Shown here one piece after another: positions 9,394 to 18,434 of a DNA stretch of 55,804 nucleotides. Each line of letters begins with the position of its first letter. Positions within the stretch are counted from its first letter, which is position 1. The position numbers and the translations under genes are program-made. The notes below the pieces were generated by a model that worked only from the letters and a program-made list of their open reading frames with translations, was not told the origin of the DNA and did not search any database. The stretch lies in assembly GCA_910588205.1 (NCBI GenBank), contig CAJUQK010000016.1, forward strand, positions 1 through 55,804, in the 5' to 3' direction. Source of the DNA: an uncultured Eggerthellaceae bacterium. Lineage in GTDB: Bacteria; Actinomycetota; Coriobacteriia; Coriobacteriales; Eggerthellaceae.

Positions 9394-11451
9394 ATGTGGG
9401 TTGAGTTTGCGGGAGCTGTTCTTGCTGGTGTCATCTTCCTATACCTGCCAGGAGGACTACTCTTAAGGGTCTGCCGGCTCTCAGGCATTGGCTGTATGGG
9501 AGCAGCACCGGTAGTCTCGCTTCTTGCCTACAGCCTTCTAGCGATCCTCTTTCAACGTTTCGGTGTGCGGGCGAGCGGATGGCTCCTCTTTGCATCACTG
9601 TTCGTTCCTGTTCTTGTGACAGCGTGCATTGGCGTATTCGTTAGGAGGCGAGGATCGCAGGCTGAAGGGCCGAAAGCTCAGCTCAGGGTCAAAGAGTGGA
9701 TGTCTCATCACGTTTCAGATCTAGCATTGGTTCTGCTCTATGCGTGCGTCGGTATCCTCGTGACTATCATCGTCTTCGTGCTCAATCTTGAGTCAGCTGA
9801 CTCCTCGACTATCGCGTATGACGACATCTCGCATCTTGCCGTCATTCGGAGCTTCCTTGAAACGGGAAACTGGTCATCCTTGGCAGTGAATACCGAATTC
9901 GATCTGCCTGATAGTAGCAGTGGGTACTATCCAGCAGCGTGGCACTTGCTTTCTGCGGCCATCGTTGACCTGGGTGGTGTCACGAATCTGGTTGCTGCCA
10001 ATGCGTCTTTGTTCTTGTGCTGTGCGTTATTCTACCCGTTGGGCTGCCTCGTGTTCATCAAGCGTCTTTTTGCACAACGGAAGGACCTTCAGTACATCGG
10101 AGCATTCTTTACTCTTTCCTTTACGGCGTTTCCGTGGTATTTCTTGGTGCATGGCAGGCTTGTTTCGAACTTGCTAGGATTCTGTTTTGTGCCATTGATG
10201 ATGGCCTATGTCTTCATCCTCTTTGGAGGCGCTTTCAGCCGTGGAGATCGGATACGCGCGGGGGTTCTCCTTGTCTGCAGTGGTTTTCTTGCCCTCTTCA
10301 CGCAACCGAATGCCGTCTTTACAGTGATCGCATTCATGACGACCTATTTGATGTATCGAATCTGGAAGGCACCGATGCGGGGCTCCCGGGAATCTCCGAC
10401 GCTGAAACGGAAGCTGATGCGAGAAGGCGTTTTTGCATTGGCCCTGCTTGTCTTCTTGGCGGTGTGCTATCAAGCACCGCCGCTTTGGTCAGTCACTCAT
10501 TTCAAGTGGCCAGCGTTGGTGACCATACCCGAAGCGCTTTCCAACATCCTCTTGCAGTGCACTTCCTTTGATCCTTCTGCACCGCTGTTGGGTGTGCTGG
10601 TGGTGGCAGGGTTGGTCTATGCCTGCCGGAAGCCTCAGTGGCGCTGGGTCGCCTTCGCCTTCTTGGTAGTCTGCATCATGTATGTTGTGGATGCAGGGAC
10701 GAATACCCGGCTTAAGAACTATCTCACGGGATTCTGGTATACCGACCAATATAGGGTATCAGCTATGGTGGCGATGATATCCTATCCGCTCATCGTGCTG
10801 GGGGTAGGGTGGCTTTGTGGTTTGCTCTCAAAGGGTGTGAAGATATTTGCTAGGCCCGTAGGCCAAGTTACTCTTTCAGCTATCCTGCTCATCATGCTCA
10901 TGTTGCCGAATATCCCTATGAGCGAAGAGCCCGCGATAGAGACCCCCTTCGGCTCACTGAGCACTCGCATCCGGTCTATGTACAGCGTTTCTATGCCCGA
11001 TGATTATGTCATCTTCTCAGAAGGTGAACGCGCGTTCGTAGATAAGGTTGCTGATATCACAGGAGATGGCATCGTGTTCAATGTTCCTCTTGATGGGAGC
11101 CTTTTCGCTTATCAGTTCGGGGGCGTGCGCACCATCTACCGATGGGCTTTCGAGGGGATCGATGGCGATGTTCGCTACCGGCTCATCCAGCGCGGCCTCG
11201 ATGATATCGCTCGCAATGCAAGCGTGCGGAGGGCCGTTGACGAGCTCGGGGTCAAATACGTCATGATGCTCGATCAAGGGCACGAGCCATTCCATGCCTT
11301 CTGGGGGGATTACTCGGATAGCAATTGGAAGGGTGTGCTTGATATCAAGGAAGACACGCCTGGCTTTGAACTGGTGCTCTCAGACGGAGATATGAAGCTC
11401 TATCGGATCCTCTCCGAAGAGGAGACATCAGAGCAGGTTTCTTCGGACTGA
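9394..11451 (+). CDS. DUF6541-like polytopic membrane protein
   Basis: A 685 aa protein with many hydrophobic helices, starting with one at about residues 5-25, and a soluble C-terminal part of about 150 residues. The segment YDDISHLAVIRSF and the following YYPAAWH loop resemble the extracytoplasmic loop of GT-C membrane glycosyltransferases. The pattern fits DUF6541 proteins common in polysaccharide loci of actinobacteria. A role in extracytoplasmic sugar transfer from a polyprenyl-phosphate donor is inference. ATG 9394 is chosen over an in-frame TTG at 9391 because AGGGAG at 9383-9388 is better placed. It ends the first operon; an extended -10 box overlaps its stop codon. Confidence 0.7.
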   Translation: MWVEFAGAVLAGVIFLYLPGGLLLRVCRLSGIGCMGAAPVVSLLAYSLLAILFQRFGVRASGWLLFASLFVPVLVTACIGVFVRRRGSQAEGPKAQLRVKEWMSHHVSDLALVLLYACVGILVTIIVFVLNLESADSSTIAYDDISHLAVIRSFLETGNWSSLAVNTEFDLPDSSSGYYPAAWHLLSAAIVDLGGVTNLVAANASLFLCCALFYPLGCLVFIKRLFAQRKDLQYIGAFFTLSFTAFPWYFLVHGRLVSNLLGFCFVPLMMAYVFILFGGAFSRGDRIRAGVLLVCSGFLALFTQPNAVFTVIAFMTTYLMYRIWKAPMRGSRESPTLKRKLMREGVFALALLVFLAVCYQAPPLWSVTHFKWPALVTIPEALSNILLQCTSFDPSAPLLGVLVVAGLVYACRKPQWRWVAFAFLVVCIMYVVDAGTNTRLKNYLTGFWYTDQYRVSAMVAMISYPLIVLGVGWLCGLLSKGVKIFARPVGQVTLSAILLIMLMLPNIPMSEEPAIETPFGSLSTRIRSMYSVSMPDDYVIFSEGERAFVDKVADITGDGIVFNVPLDGSLFAYQFGGVRTIYRWAFEGIDGDVRYRLIQRGLDDIARNASVRRAVDELGVKYVMMLDQGHEPFHAFWGDYSDSNWKGVLDIKEDTPGFELVLSDGDMKLYRILSEEETSEQVSSD

Positions 11452-11457
11452 TATAAT
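11449..11457 (+). promoter_or_regulatory. Extended -10 promoter for the pseudaminic acid operon
   Basis: TGATATAAT is a perfect extended -10 element (TGnTATAAT), overlapping the stop codon of the membrane protein gene. No good -35 is visible, which is typical for extended -10 promoters. It would start transcription near 11464 and leave a leader of about 58 bases before pseB. Confidence 0.55.
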
Positions 11458-11521
11458 CTTTTGGATTTGCTCATAGGCTGATGTAGCGTTTCGTTAGCTC
11501 ATAGGTAAGGAAGAAGGCTGC

Positions 11522-12520
11522 ATGCTTAACGGAAAGACGATTCTCATCACAGGGGGTACCGGCTCTTTTGGCAACGAATTCACCCGATACATCCTTGAGA
11601 ATTATGACCCTAAGAAGATAATCATTTACTCTCGTGACGAGTACAAGCAGTTCGTCATGAGGAATGCATTCAGGGAATTTGATGACAAGCTTCGCTTCTT
11701 CATCGGTGACGTGCGCGATGAGGCGCGGTTGCGTCGTGCCCTGAAGGACGTTGACTATATCGTCCACGCGGCTGCTCTCAAGCAGGTGCCAGCGTGCGAG
11801 TACAATCCCATGGAAGCAGTCAAGACCAATATCGATGGGGCTATGAGCGTCATCAACGCAGCGCTTGATACCGGCGTGGAAAAGGTTGTGGCCCTCTCAA
11901 CAGATAAAGCGGTAAACCCAGTCAACCTCTATGGCGGAACGAAGCTGGTCTCGGACAAGCTATTCATCGCCGCGAACGCCTACACGGGAGAGTCGGGCAC
12001 CGTATTCTCGGTAGTGCGCTATGGTAATGTTGCGGGGTCGCGTGGGTCCGTTATCCCCTTCTTCGATAACTTGATCAAAAGCGGTGCAACCGAGCTTCCC
12101 ATAACCGATTTCCAAATGACGCGGTTCTGGATATCCCTTTACGAAGGCATCCAATTGGTCATCAAGGCGTTGGGTGAAGCAACAGGCGGAGAGACCTTCA
12201 TCTCCAAGATACCATCATTCCGTGTGGTTGATCTGGCAACGGCGATGGCTCCTGATCTCAAGCAGGTGGAAGTGGGCATCCGTGAAGGCGAGAAGCTCCA
12301 CGAATGCATGGTTCCTGCTGCCGACAGTCTCACTACCTATGAATATGAGAAGAACTTCATCATCTATCCGCATATGGAATGGTTCGATATGTCAGCCGTC
12401 AATACCAAAGACGGTGTCAAGGTCACCGCGGGCTTTGTCTACGACTCGGGTACCAATACTGAATGGCTATCGGTGGATGACCTACGCAAGCTCATCGCTG
12501 CTATGGATATCCATTACTAA
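11522..12520 (+). CDS. pseB: UDP-GlcNAc 4,6-dehydratase/5-epimerase PseB
   Basis: First step of pseudaminic acid synthesis: UDP-GlcNAc to the 4-keto-6-deoxy-L-arabino sugar with inversion at C5. The 332 aa sequence starts LNGKTILITGGTGSFG (Rossmann). It then has the FIGDVRD and AAALKQVPACEYNP segments and ALSTDKAVNPVNLYGGTK, in which the catalytic Tyr is replaced by the family-typical Met/Asn/Lys arrangement. Resemblance to the short PseB/FlaA1 type is clear. First gene of a nine-gene run through the flippase. Strand, spacing and order (B-C-F-I-G-H) support the pathway. Confidence 0.93.
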   Translation: MLNGKTILITGGTGSFGNEFTRYILENYDPKKIIIYSRDEYKQFVMRNAFREFDDKLRFFIGDVRDEARLRRALKDVDYIVHAAALKQVPACEYNPMEAVKTNIDGAMSVINAALDTGVEKVVALSTDKAVNPVNLYGGTKLVSDKLFIAANAYTGESGTVFSVVRYGNVAGSRGSVIPFFDNLIKSGATELPITDFQMTRFWISLYEGIQLVIKALGEATGGETFISKIPSFRVVDLATAMAPDLKQVEVGIREGEKLHECMVPAADSLTTYEYEKNFIIYPHMEWFDMSAVNTKDGVKVTAGFVYDSGTNTEWLSVDDLRKLIAAMDIHY

Positions 12521-12529
12521 GGGGTTGTT

Positions 12530-13729
12530 GTGGAACTTGCTATCGATGGAGGCAGGCCGGTTCGCGAGAGCCTGTTGGGGTATGGTCGCCAATCCATCTC
12601 GGATGCTGATATCCAAGCAGTGACTGATGTCCTCAAAAGCGATTACCTGACCTGTGGACCTGCGGTGGAGCGCTTTGAGGATGATCTGAAGAGGGCCACT
12701 GGGGCGCCTTTCGTTACTTCTGTCGCCAATGGTACCGCAGCACTTCATGTTGCCTGTTTGGCAGCAGGAATCAAACCAGGTGACGAGGTCATCGTCTCTC
12801 CCATTACGTTTGCCGCCTCTGCGAACTGTGTTCTGTATTGCGGTGGCACGCCCGTCTTCGCTGATATCGACCCCGATACGTGGAATATCAGCCCCGAACG
12901 GGTAAAAGAGAAGATCACGAGCCAGACCAAAGCCATCGTTGCGGTAGATTTTGGAGGCGTACCCGTCGATCTTGATGCACTCCGTGCTCTTTGCGACGAG
13001 CATGATCTGGTTCTTATCGAAGACGCTGCCCACTCTCTTGGCTCCTTCTACCAACGGCATCCTGTTGGGAGCATTGCTGATATGACTGCGTTCAGCTTCC
13101 ATCCTGTCAAGACGGTGACTACTGCTGAGGGAGGTGCGGTTGCCACCATAGACGAAGGGCTCGCACAACGAATAGCACTCTTCTCTAAGCACGGAATCAC
13201 TCGAGAAGAAAGCCTCATGGAGCGTAGTCCTCATGGGGGATGGTATTACGAGCAGCTTGAACTTGGGTACAACTACCGATTGAGTGATATCCAGGCTGCT
13301 TTGGGCATCAGCCAGCTTGCTCGGCTGCCGGAATTCGCCGCGCGACGTCGCAATATCGTCGCCGGATACAACAAGGCGTTCAGCGATATCTCTGAGGTTC
13401 AGTTCCAATATGATCCTCATCCCGATGAGACCGTTCGTCACCTCTATTGTCTGGAGTTCGACACTGATGCCCTTGGAACGACTCGCCGGTTCATCTTCAA
13501 TGCTCTGCGTGCAGAGGGTATAGGCGTAAACGTTCATTATCTGCCTGTGTATCAGTTGCCTTTCTATGAGCATTTGGGGTACGACCAAGATGCCTGCCCT
13601 AATGCCAACCATTATTACGACCGAGCTATCACCTTGCCGCTTCATTGCTGCATGTCAGATGAGGATGTGGCTGATGTCGTAGAAGCCGTCCGTAAGATAG
13701 TGAGTGCTTGCAAGAAGGAGCGGCAGTGA
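12530..13729 (+). CDS. pseC: UDP-4-amino-4,6-dideoxy-L-AltNAc transaminase PseC
   Basis: PLP-dependent aminotransferase of the DegT/DnrJ/EryC1 family that aminates C4 of the PseB product. Lys194 in SFHPVKTVTTAEGG is the expected Schiff-base lysine; EDAAHSLGS supplies the PLP-pocket Asp, and LGYNYRLSDIQAALG is the family C-terminal signature. GTG 12530 is the start, with AAGGGG just upstream and a 9-base gap to pseB. The length of 399 aa is normal. The last four bases overlap the next gene (GTGA). Confidence 0.92.
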   Translation: MELAIDGGRPVRESLLGYGRQSISDADIQAVTDVLKSDYLTCGPAVERFEDDLKRATGAPFVTSVANGTAALHVACLAAGIKPGDEVIVSPITFAASANCVLYCGGTPVFADIDPDTWNISPERVKEKITSQTKAIVAVDFGGVPVDLDALRALCDEHDLVLIEDAAHSLGSFYQRHPVGSIADMTAFSFHPVKTVTTAEGGAVATIDEGLAQRIALFSKHGITREESLMERSPHGGWYYEQLELGYNYRLSDIQAALGISQLARLPEFAARRRNIVAGYNKAFSDISEVQFQYDPHPDETVRHLYCLEFDTDALGTTRRFIFNALRAEGIGVNVHYLPVYQLPFYEHLGYDQDACPNANHYYDRAITLPLHCCMSDEDVADVVEAVRKIVSACKKERQ

Positions 13730-14421
13730 GCTCTCTTTGCATCATCACAGCTCGTGGGGGCTCCAAGCGTATCCCGCGCAAGAATATCAAGCTTTTTTGT
13801 GACAAGCCCATCATCGCCTATTCCATCGAAGCAGCTTTGGAAAGCGGCATCTTCGATGAGGTGATGGTGTCAACCGAAGATGAGGAGATTGCTGCCATAG
13901 CCTGCGAATATGGTGCATCAGTGCCCTTTTTCAGGTCGCAAGATACGAGCGGTGACCATGCTGATACCGAAGACGTATTGATCGAGGTCCTAAAGGAATT
14001 CGGGGCGAGGGGACGGAGATTTGATACCGCTTGCTGTATTTACCCCACGGCTCCTTTCATAACAGCTCAGAAGCTTCGGTCGATGAGAGATCTTTTAATA
14101 GCGGACGATAGCTGTGAGTCTGTCATGACCGCAACATCTTTCTCATTTCCGCCTCAGCGAGGGCTCGTGCTAAATGAAGGGTTCGGTTCGTGGTGGCAAC
14201 CAGAGCATTCAGATGCTCGAAGCCAAGATCTCCCCAAGATCTATCACGATGCCGGTCAAGCCTACTTCTTTGAAGTAGCTGCCTTCTTGGACAGTCGAGC
14301 GCTGATGAGCGCTCGCACGAGGTTGTTCATCGTGCCTGAGACAGAGGTGCAAGATATCGATAACGAAGAAGACTGGATCCTTGCCGAGATCAAGTATCGC
14401 TATCTTCATGCATGTTCGTAA
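13726..14421 (+). CDS. pseF: Pseudaminic acid cytidylyltransferase PseF
   Basis: Activates pseudaminic acid with CTP to CMP-Pse, the transferase donor. The N-terminus after the start reads LCIITARGGSKRIPRKNIK, the CMP-nonulosonate synthetase signature (ARGGSKRIPxKN), and CCIYPTAPF is the substrate-site segment. I set the start at GTG 13726, which overlaps the pseC stop as GTGA and has AAGGAG at 13714-13719; the product is 231 aa. The early position in the operon, before pseI, matches many Pse loci in which pseF follows pseC. Confidence 0.92.
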   Translation: MSSLCIITARGGSKRIPRKNIKLFCDKPIIAYSIEAALESGIFDEVMVSTEDEEIAAIACEYGASVPFFRSQDTSGDHADTEDVLIEVLKEFGARGRRFDTACCIYPTAPFITAQKLRSMRDLLIADDSCESVMTATSFSFPPQRGLVLNEGFGSWWQPEHSDARSQDLPKIYHDAGQAYFFEVAAFLDSRALMSARTRLFIVPETEVQDIDNEEDWILAEIKYRYLHACS

Positions 14422-14441
14422 GGAGATGAGGGAGGCGCTCG

Positions 14442-15491
14442 ATGGATAGGGACCAGGTAAGACAACGCCTGATGGATGGAACAAGTGTTCCTTTTGTGAT
14501 TGCTGAAGCTGGTATAAACCACAACGGGGATCTTTCTCTTGCGAGACAGATGATCGACCTGGCTGCTGAAAGCGATGTTGATGCGGTCAAATTCCAGACA
14601 TTCAATACCGAAGACTTCGTCATGGATAGAACCATTGAGTATACCTATCGCTCTCAGGGTGAAGAAGTGACGGAATCGATGTATGAGATGTTCAAGAGAA
14701 CCGAATTCTCCGAAGAGGAATGGGCTGAGATTAAGGGCTATTGTGACAAGAAGGGCATCGTGTTCTTGTCTACCCCTGTAACATTGGCAGGTGCGCGATT
14801 CCTCCAATCCCTTGGCGTTGATGCCCTGAAAGTAGGATCGGATGATTTCACCAATACGCCCTTGATCAAGGAATTCGCATCTTTGGGGCTACCTGTACTG
14901 CTTTCCTGCGGCATGGCGGATGAGGATGAAATCAGATCGACTATTAATGCCGTCCAGGCTTGCTCATCGGAAGTCTGTCTGATGCTCTGCACCTCTGAAT
15001 ACCCCACGCCGCCTTCGGATGTGAACATCCGAAAACTCATCACTCTTCGCAGCCTTTTCCCAGACCTCACTCTCGGTTTCTCGGATCACACTCAGGGGCA
15101 CACAGCTGCTGTTCTAGCTGTTGCCTACGGTGCCCATGTGTTCGAGAAGCATTTCACGATGAGCCATGATCTACCTGGTCCGGATCACTGGTTCTCTTCA
15201 GAACCAGATGAGCTTCAGGTGTGGGCGCAAGCGATCAAAGAGGCTTTCGATATGCTCGGAAGCTCTGAACTGAACCCCACTGAATCCGAACGCGAGATGC
15301 GTATTGCAGCGCGAAGAAGCGTGGTGGCTATGACGGATATCCATGCTGGAGAAGTGTTTGATGAGAAGAACACGGGGCTGCGAAGGCCAGGTAACGGTAT
15401 CTGTCCGCAACGCTGGCATGAGGTGCTCGGTAGATCTGCTTCGAGAGACATAGAAGCCGGCTCCTTGATCACTATTGAGGATCTGCATTGA
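14442..15491 (+). CDS. pseI: Pseudaminic acid synthase PseI
   Basis: Condenses the 6-deoxy-AltdiNAc sugar with phosphoenolpyruvate to give pseudaminic acid. It is a 349 aa NeuB-family enzyme with a TIM-barrel containing FVIAEAGINHNGD, DAVKFQTF, ALKVGSDDFTN (PEP and metal site), GFSDHTQG and FEKHFTM, then a C-terminal SAF (antifreeze-like) domain starting near RRSVVAMTDI. The N-terminal HNGD and DHT residues fit the PseI/NeuB metal site. ATG 14442 has GGGAGG upstream. PseI is preferred over NeuB because the neighbours are pseB, C, F, G and H. Confidence 0.92.
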   Translation: MDRDQVRQRLMDGTSVPFVIAEAGINHNGDLSLARQMIDLAAESDVDAVKFQTFNTEDFVMDRTIEYTYRSQGEEVTESMYEMFKRTEFSEEEWAEIKGYCDKKGIVFLSTPVTLAGARFLQSLGVDALKVGSDDFTNTPLIKEFASLGLPVLLSCGMADEDEIRSTINAVQACSSEVCLMLCTSEYPTPPSDVNIRKLITLRSLFPDLTLGFSDHTQGHTAAVLAVAYGAHVFEKHFTMSHDLPGPDHWFSSEPDELQVWAQAIKEAFDMLGSSELNPTESEREMRIAARRSVVAMTDIHAGEVFDEKNTGLRRPGNGICPQRWHEVLGRSASRDIEAGSLITIEDLH

Positions 15492-15517
15492 TCGCTTCCT
15501 CGCCTGAAAGGAATGCC

Positions 15518-16648
15518 ATGAGTGCGAAACGCGAACATATAGTCATAGGGATGGAACACTACAACCCATTAGGCCTGATCAGGAGCTTAGGGGAGAACGG
15601 CATTCATCCCGTTTATATTGCTATCAAACACAAAAGCGAAGTGGCTTCGAAGAGTAAGTATGTCAGTCGAGTTCATCCAGTGAATGACATTCATGAAGCC
15701 TATGATGTCCTGGTATCTGAATATGCGCATTCGGATGGCGAAAAACCCTTCGTGTACACTACGGATGATGATATCCAGAGCCTTCTCGATCTGAATTACG
15801 ATGAGCTCAAAGACGATTTCATCTTCTTCAATTGTGGCGAAGTGGGCCGCACTACGGAATTCATGGATAAGAAGAAGATACTCGAAGCCGCGGAAAGCTG
15901 TGGGCTGGATGTCCTTCCTACTATCGTGGTTGACAAAGGAACGGTGCCAGAGGGGCTTGAGTACCCCATCATCACGAAGGCTATCTCTCCTAATGATGGT
16001 GGCTGGAAATCCGATGTGTTCATCTGTGGTTCATCTGAGGAGCTGGAAGAGGCCTTTCGATTCATCGAAAGCGGAAGAGTGCTCCTTCAGCGTTATGTGG
16101 ACAAAGATACCGAGATATGTTTTGAGGGGTTCTCCATCGACGGAGGACGTCAAGCGTTCCTGCCCTTCTACACCACATACAACTACAACATAGACGGATA
16201 CTATAGTCCCTATATGACTGTTCATGGGACAGACCTCCCTGAAGGATTCTTGAACAGCGTGAGGTCCTTGATCGCAAAGATCGGCTTCGAGGGTATCTTT
16301 GAGATCGAGTTCCTTGTTGATAAGGAAGGAAAGCTCTTCTTCAGTGAGATCAATTTCCGGAATTCAACCTGGAGCTACATCTCGACCGTGCTCGGGATGC
16401 CCATTCCCTATCTCTGGTCAAAGGCGATGGTATTCGGTTCTATCCCAGAGGATGCTTACCGGGATATTCCCCAAGGTTTCACTGCTATGGTGGAGCCCAT
16501 AGACCATAGGAAGAGAGTGGTGGAGGGCGATACGGACCTTGCTGACTGGCTTGTGGATTTCAGGAATGCGGATTGCTTGTTCTATCTGGACGAGGAAGAC
16601 AGAGAGCCATTCAGGGAGATGGTTCGCAACTGGGATGCGCTAAGCTGA
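15518..16648 (+). CDS. ATP-grasp carboxylate-amine ligase
   Basis: A 376 aa ATP-grasp protein. The N-terminal alpha/beta domain (GMEHYNPLGLIRSLGENG) is followed by the ATP-grasp core: KAISPNDGGWKSD, RVLLQRYVDKDTEICFEG and FEIEFLVDKEGKLFFSEINFRNS, the last giving the Mg-binding Glu/Asn residues. Such enzymes join a carboxylate to an amine through an acyl-phosphate. It is not part of the standard Pse pathway. Set between pseI and pseG next to a deacetylase, it probably puts an aminoacyl or similar group on a Pse amine, or activates a Pse precursor; the substrate is unknown. ATG 15518 follows AAAGGA; an upstream in-frame TTG at 15488 lacks such a site. Confidence 0.85.
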   Translation: MSAKREHIVIGMEHYNPLGLIRSLGENGIHPVYIAIKHKSEVASKSKYVSRVHPVNDIHEAYDVLVSEYAHSDGEKPFVYTTDDDIQSLLDLNYDELKDDFIFFNCGEVGRTTEFMDKKKILEAAESCGLDVLPTIVVDKGTVPEGLEYPIITKAISPNDGGWKSDVFICGSSEELEEAFRFIESGRVLLQRYVDKDTEICFEGFSIDGGRQAFLPFYTTYNYNIDGYYSPYMTVHGTDLPEGFLNSVRSLIAKIGFEGIFEIEFLVDKEGKLFFSEINFRNSTWSYISTVLGMPIPYLWSKAMVFGSIPEDAYRDIPQGFTAMVEPIDHRKRVVEGDTDLADWLVDFRNADCLFYLDEEDREPFREMVRNWDALS

Positions 16649-16672
16649 CCAGCGCTTGTTAAGGAGATGCGT

Positions 16673-17356
16673 ATGGCGAAGAGAGTTCTTGTTGTTGCGG
16701 CCCACCCTGACGACGAACTATTAGGAGAAGGGGCTACCATTCGTCGCCTTGTTGACGAGGGGGCAGTGGCCCATGCCTTGATCATGGCCGAAGGTGTCAC
16801 TTCCCGGGCCAGAACTCGAGAGGAAGCGAACAGTGAAGAACTTGAGGCCTTGAAAGCAGATGCAAGGGCAGCTGCGGAAACCATAGGTTTCGAGGAGATA
16901 ACCTTCAGCGGATATCCAGACAATAGGATGGATTCCGTGGATCTTCTAGATGTGGTGAAGACAGTCTCTGATCACATAGATCGGTTCGAACCAGAAGTCA
17001 TCTTCACCCATCATCATGGAGACCTGAATATCGACCACCGGATCGTCTGTGAAGCCGTTTTAACAGCTACGAGGCCCATGGAGGACTGCCCTGTCAAACG
17101 CATCTACTCTTTTGAGACGCCCTCATCAAGCGAATGGGAATTCGGTGCTTTAGGGTCATTCGTGCCGAATGTGTTCTTTGATGTTTCAGCAACCCTTGAT
17201 GCGAAGCTGGCAGGTATGGCGTGCTATAGAGAAGAAAGCCGTTTGAGTCCGCATCCGCGTAGTCCCGAAGCATTGCAGGCGCTTGCTGAATACCGGGGCT
17301 CTATTGCGGGGTGCAAATATGCGGAGGCATTCCACCTGTTGAGAGAGGTCATCTAG
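16673..17356 (+). CDS. PIG-L/LmbE family deacetylase
   Basis: A 227 aa zinc-dependent deacetylase of the LmbE superfamily. The N-terminal VVAAHPDDELLGEG motif gives the zinc ligands His11 and Asp14 with catalytic Asp13; FTHHHGDLNIDHRIV gives the further zinc His and active-site residues. These enzymes remove acetyl groups from N-acetylated sugars. Placed inside the Pse operon between the ATP-grasp ligase and pseG, it may free the N5 or N7 amine of a Pse intermediate so the ligase can acylate it. The start is ATG 16673, with AAGGAG six bases upstream, rather than ATG 16667. Confidence 0.87.
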   Translation: MAKRVLVVAAHPDDELLGEGATIRRLVDEGAVAHALIMAEGVTSRARTREEANSEELEALKADARAAAETIGFEEITFSGYPDNRMDSVDLLDVVKTVSDHIDRFEPEVIFTHHHGDLNIDHRIVCEAVLTATRPMEDCPVKRIYSFETPSSSEWEFGALGSFVPNVFFDVSATLDAKLAGMACYREESRLSPHPRSPEALQALAEYRGSIAGCKYAEAFHLLREVI

Positions 17357-17393
17357 AGCTCCATGGTCTGCTCTGGTGTGCGAAGGTGTTTCT

Positions 17394-18434
17394 ATGGATA
17401 GCGTTGATGTCGTCATCCGGGCCGATTGGAATGAGGCTGTCGGGTCAGGTCATGCTATGCGCTGCAATGCCATAGCCCAGGAAGTGGAGCAGCTTGGCGG
17501 GAGCGTGCTCTTCGTTGTCTCAAGCGAAGAATCAGCAGAGAATCTTGCTTCGATCGGTCGTTCGGGGTTCGTCCTTCCTGCTGATTGCTTGCATTTGGAA
17601 GCAGATGAAGGCTTCGCATTAGGGGACCTTTGCCATGAGGTTCATGCTAAGTCTATCCTTGTAGATACCTATGGCATCACTGATGGATTCTTCGGTGGAT
17701 TGCGGTGCAGCCCTGGGCATGATGTTCCGATCACATGGATTGATGACCTCTACACCTATGAGCTTGGTGAATGTGCAAGGCCTGTGTGGCGTGACGTTGA
17801 TCAAGTGATCGATTATTCGTTCGGAGTGAGCATTTCAGACTATGAGGCTGTGTATGCTGACGGAAAGACAAAGATCTGCATCGCACCTGCCTACGCTCCG
17901 GTGAGGCCCCAATTCTGTGATGATGGGAACGGGGATCGCGATTTCATCAAGAGGATCCTGGTCACCTCAGGTTCTACCAATGAGCGTTCGTTGCTCGAAA
18001 GAGCAGCCTTGGCATGTCTCAAAGCCTTTCCTGATGTTCAGGTAGATGTAGTAGTGGGTGCGCTGGCTTCCTTTGATGCGCCGAGTGATGATCGTGTTGT
18101 GACGCATCGGGGCCTGACCGATCTATCCTCTCTGATGCGAGACGCCGATCTTTGCATCAGTGCAGCAGGGACTACGCTGTATGAGCTATCAGCTGTAGGG
18201 GTGCCCACTATCGCTGTTCCAGTGGTGGAGAATCAGATTCCGAATGCGAAAGGGTTCGAAAGGCTTGGGCTCGGCCTTGTGGTCCATGACGATAGAGATC
18301 TTCCTCAAAAGCTCATCGCAGCTTTGAAGTGGTATGAGGCTGACTCTCAACGGCGTAGGGAGTATGTTTCTCGCATGCACGATACGGTAGACTGTCAAGG
18401 GTCTCTGAGGATTGCGAAGGTGCTCTATGGGTGA
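17394..18434 (+). CDS. pseG: UDP-6-deoxy-AltdiNAc hydrolase PseG
   Basis: Removes UDP from UDP-2,4-diacetamido-2,4,6-trideoxy-L-altrose to give the free sugar used by PseI. The 346 aa sequence has the PseG N-terminus (VVIRADWNEAVGSGHAMRC; the G-x-GH-x-x-RC catalytic loop, usually GTGHVMRC). A GT-B type C-terminal domain has ISAAGTTLYELSAVGVPT and VVENQ for UDP binding. The start at ATG 17394 follows GAAGGTG. Its 3' end overlaps pseH by 8 bases, indicating translational coupling. Confidence 0.9.
   Translation: MDSVDVVIRADWNEAVGSGHAMRCNAIAQEVEQLGGSVLFVVSSEESAENLASIGRSGFVLPADCLHLEADEGFALGDLCHEVHAKSILVDTYGITDGFFGGLRCSPGHDVPITWIDDLYTYELGECARPVWRDVDQVIDYSFGVSISDYEAVYADGKTKICIAPAYAPVRPQFCDDGNGDRDFIKRILVTSGSTNERSLLERAALACLKAFPDVQVDVVVGALASFDAPSDDRVVTHRGLTDLSSLMRDADLCISAAGTTLYELSAVGVPTIAVPVVENQIPNAKGFERLGLGLVVHDDRDLPQKLIAALKWYEADSQRRREYVSRMHDTVDCQGSLRIAKVLYG

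Noticed and set aside
12482..13645. Minus-strand open frame of 387 codons opposite pseC
   Set aside because: pseC has a full PLP enzyme sequence in the other strand; the antisense product has no recognisable motif.
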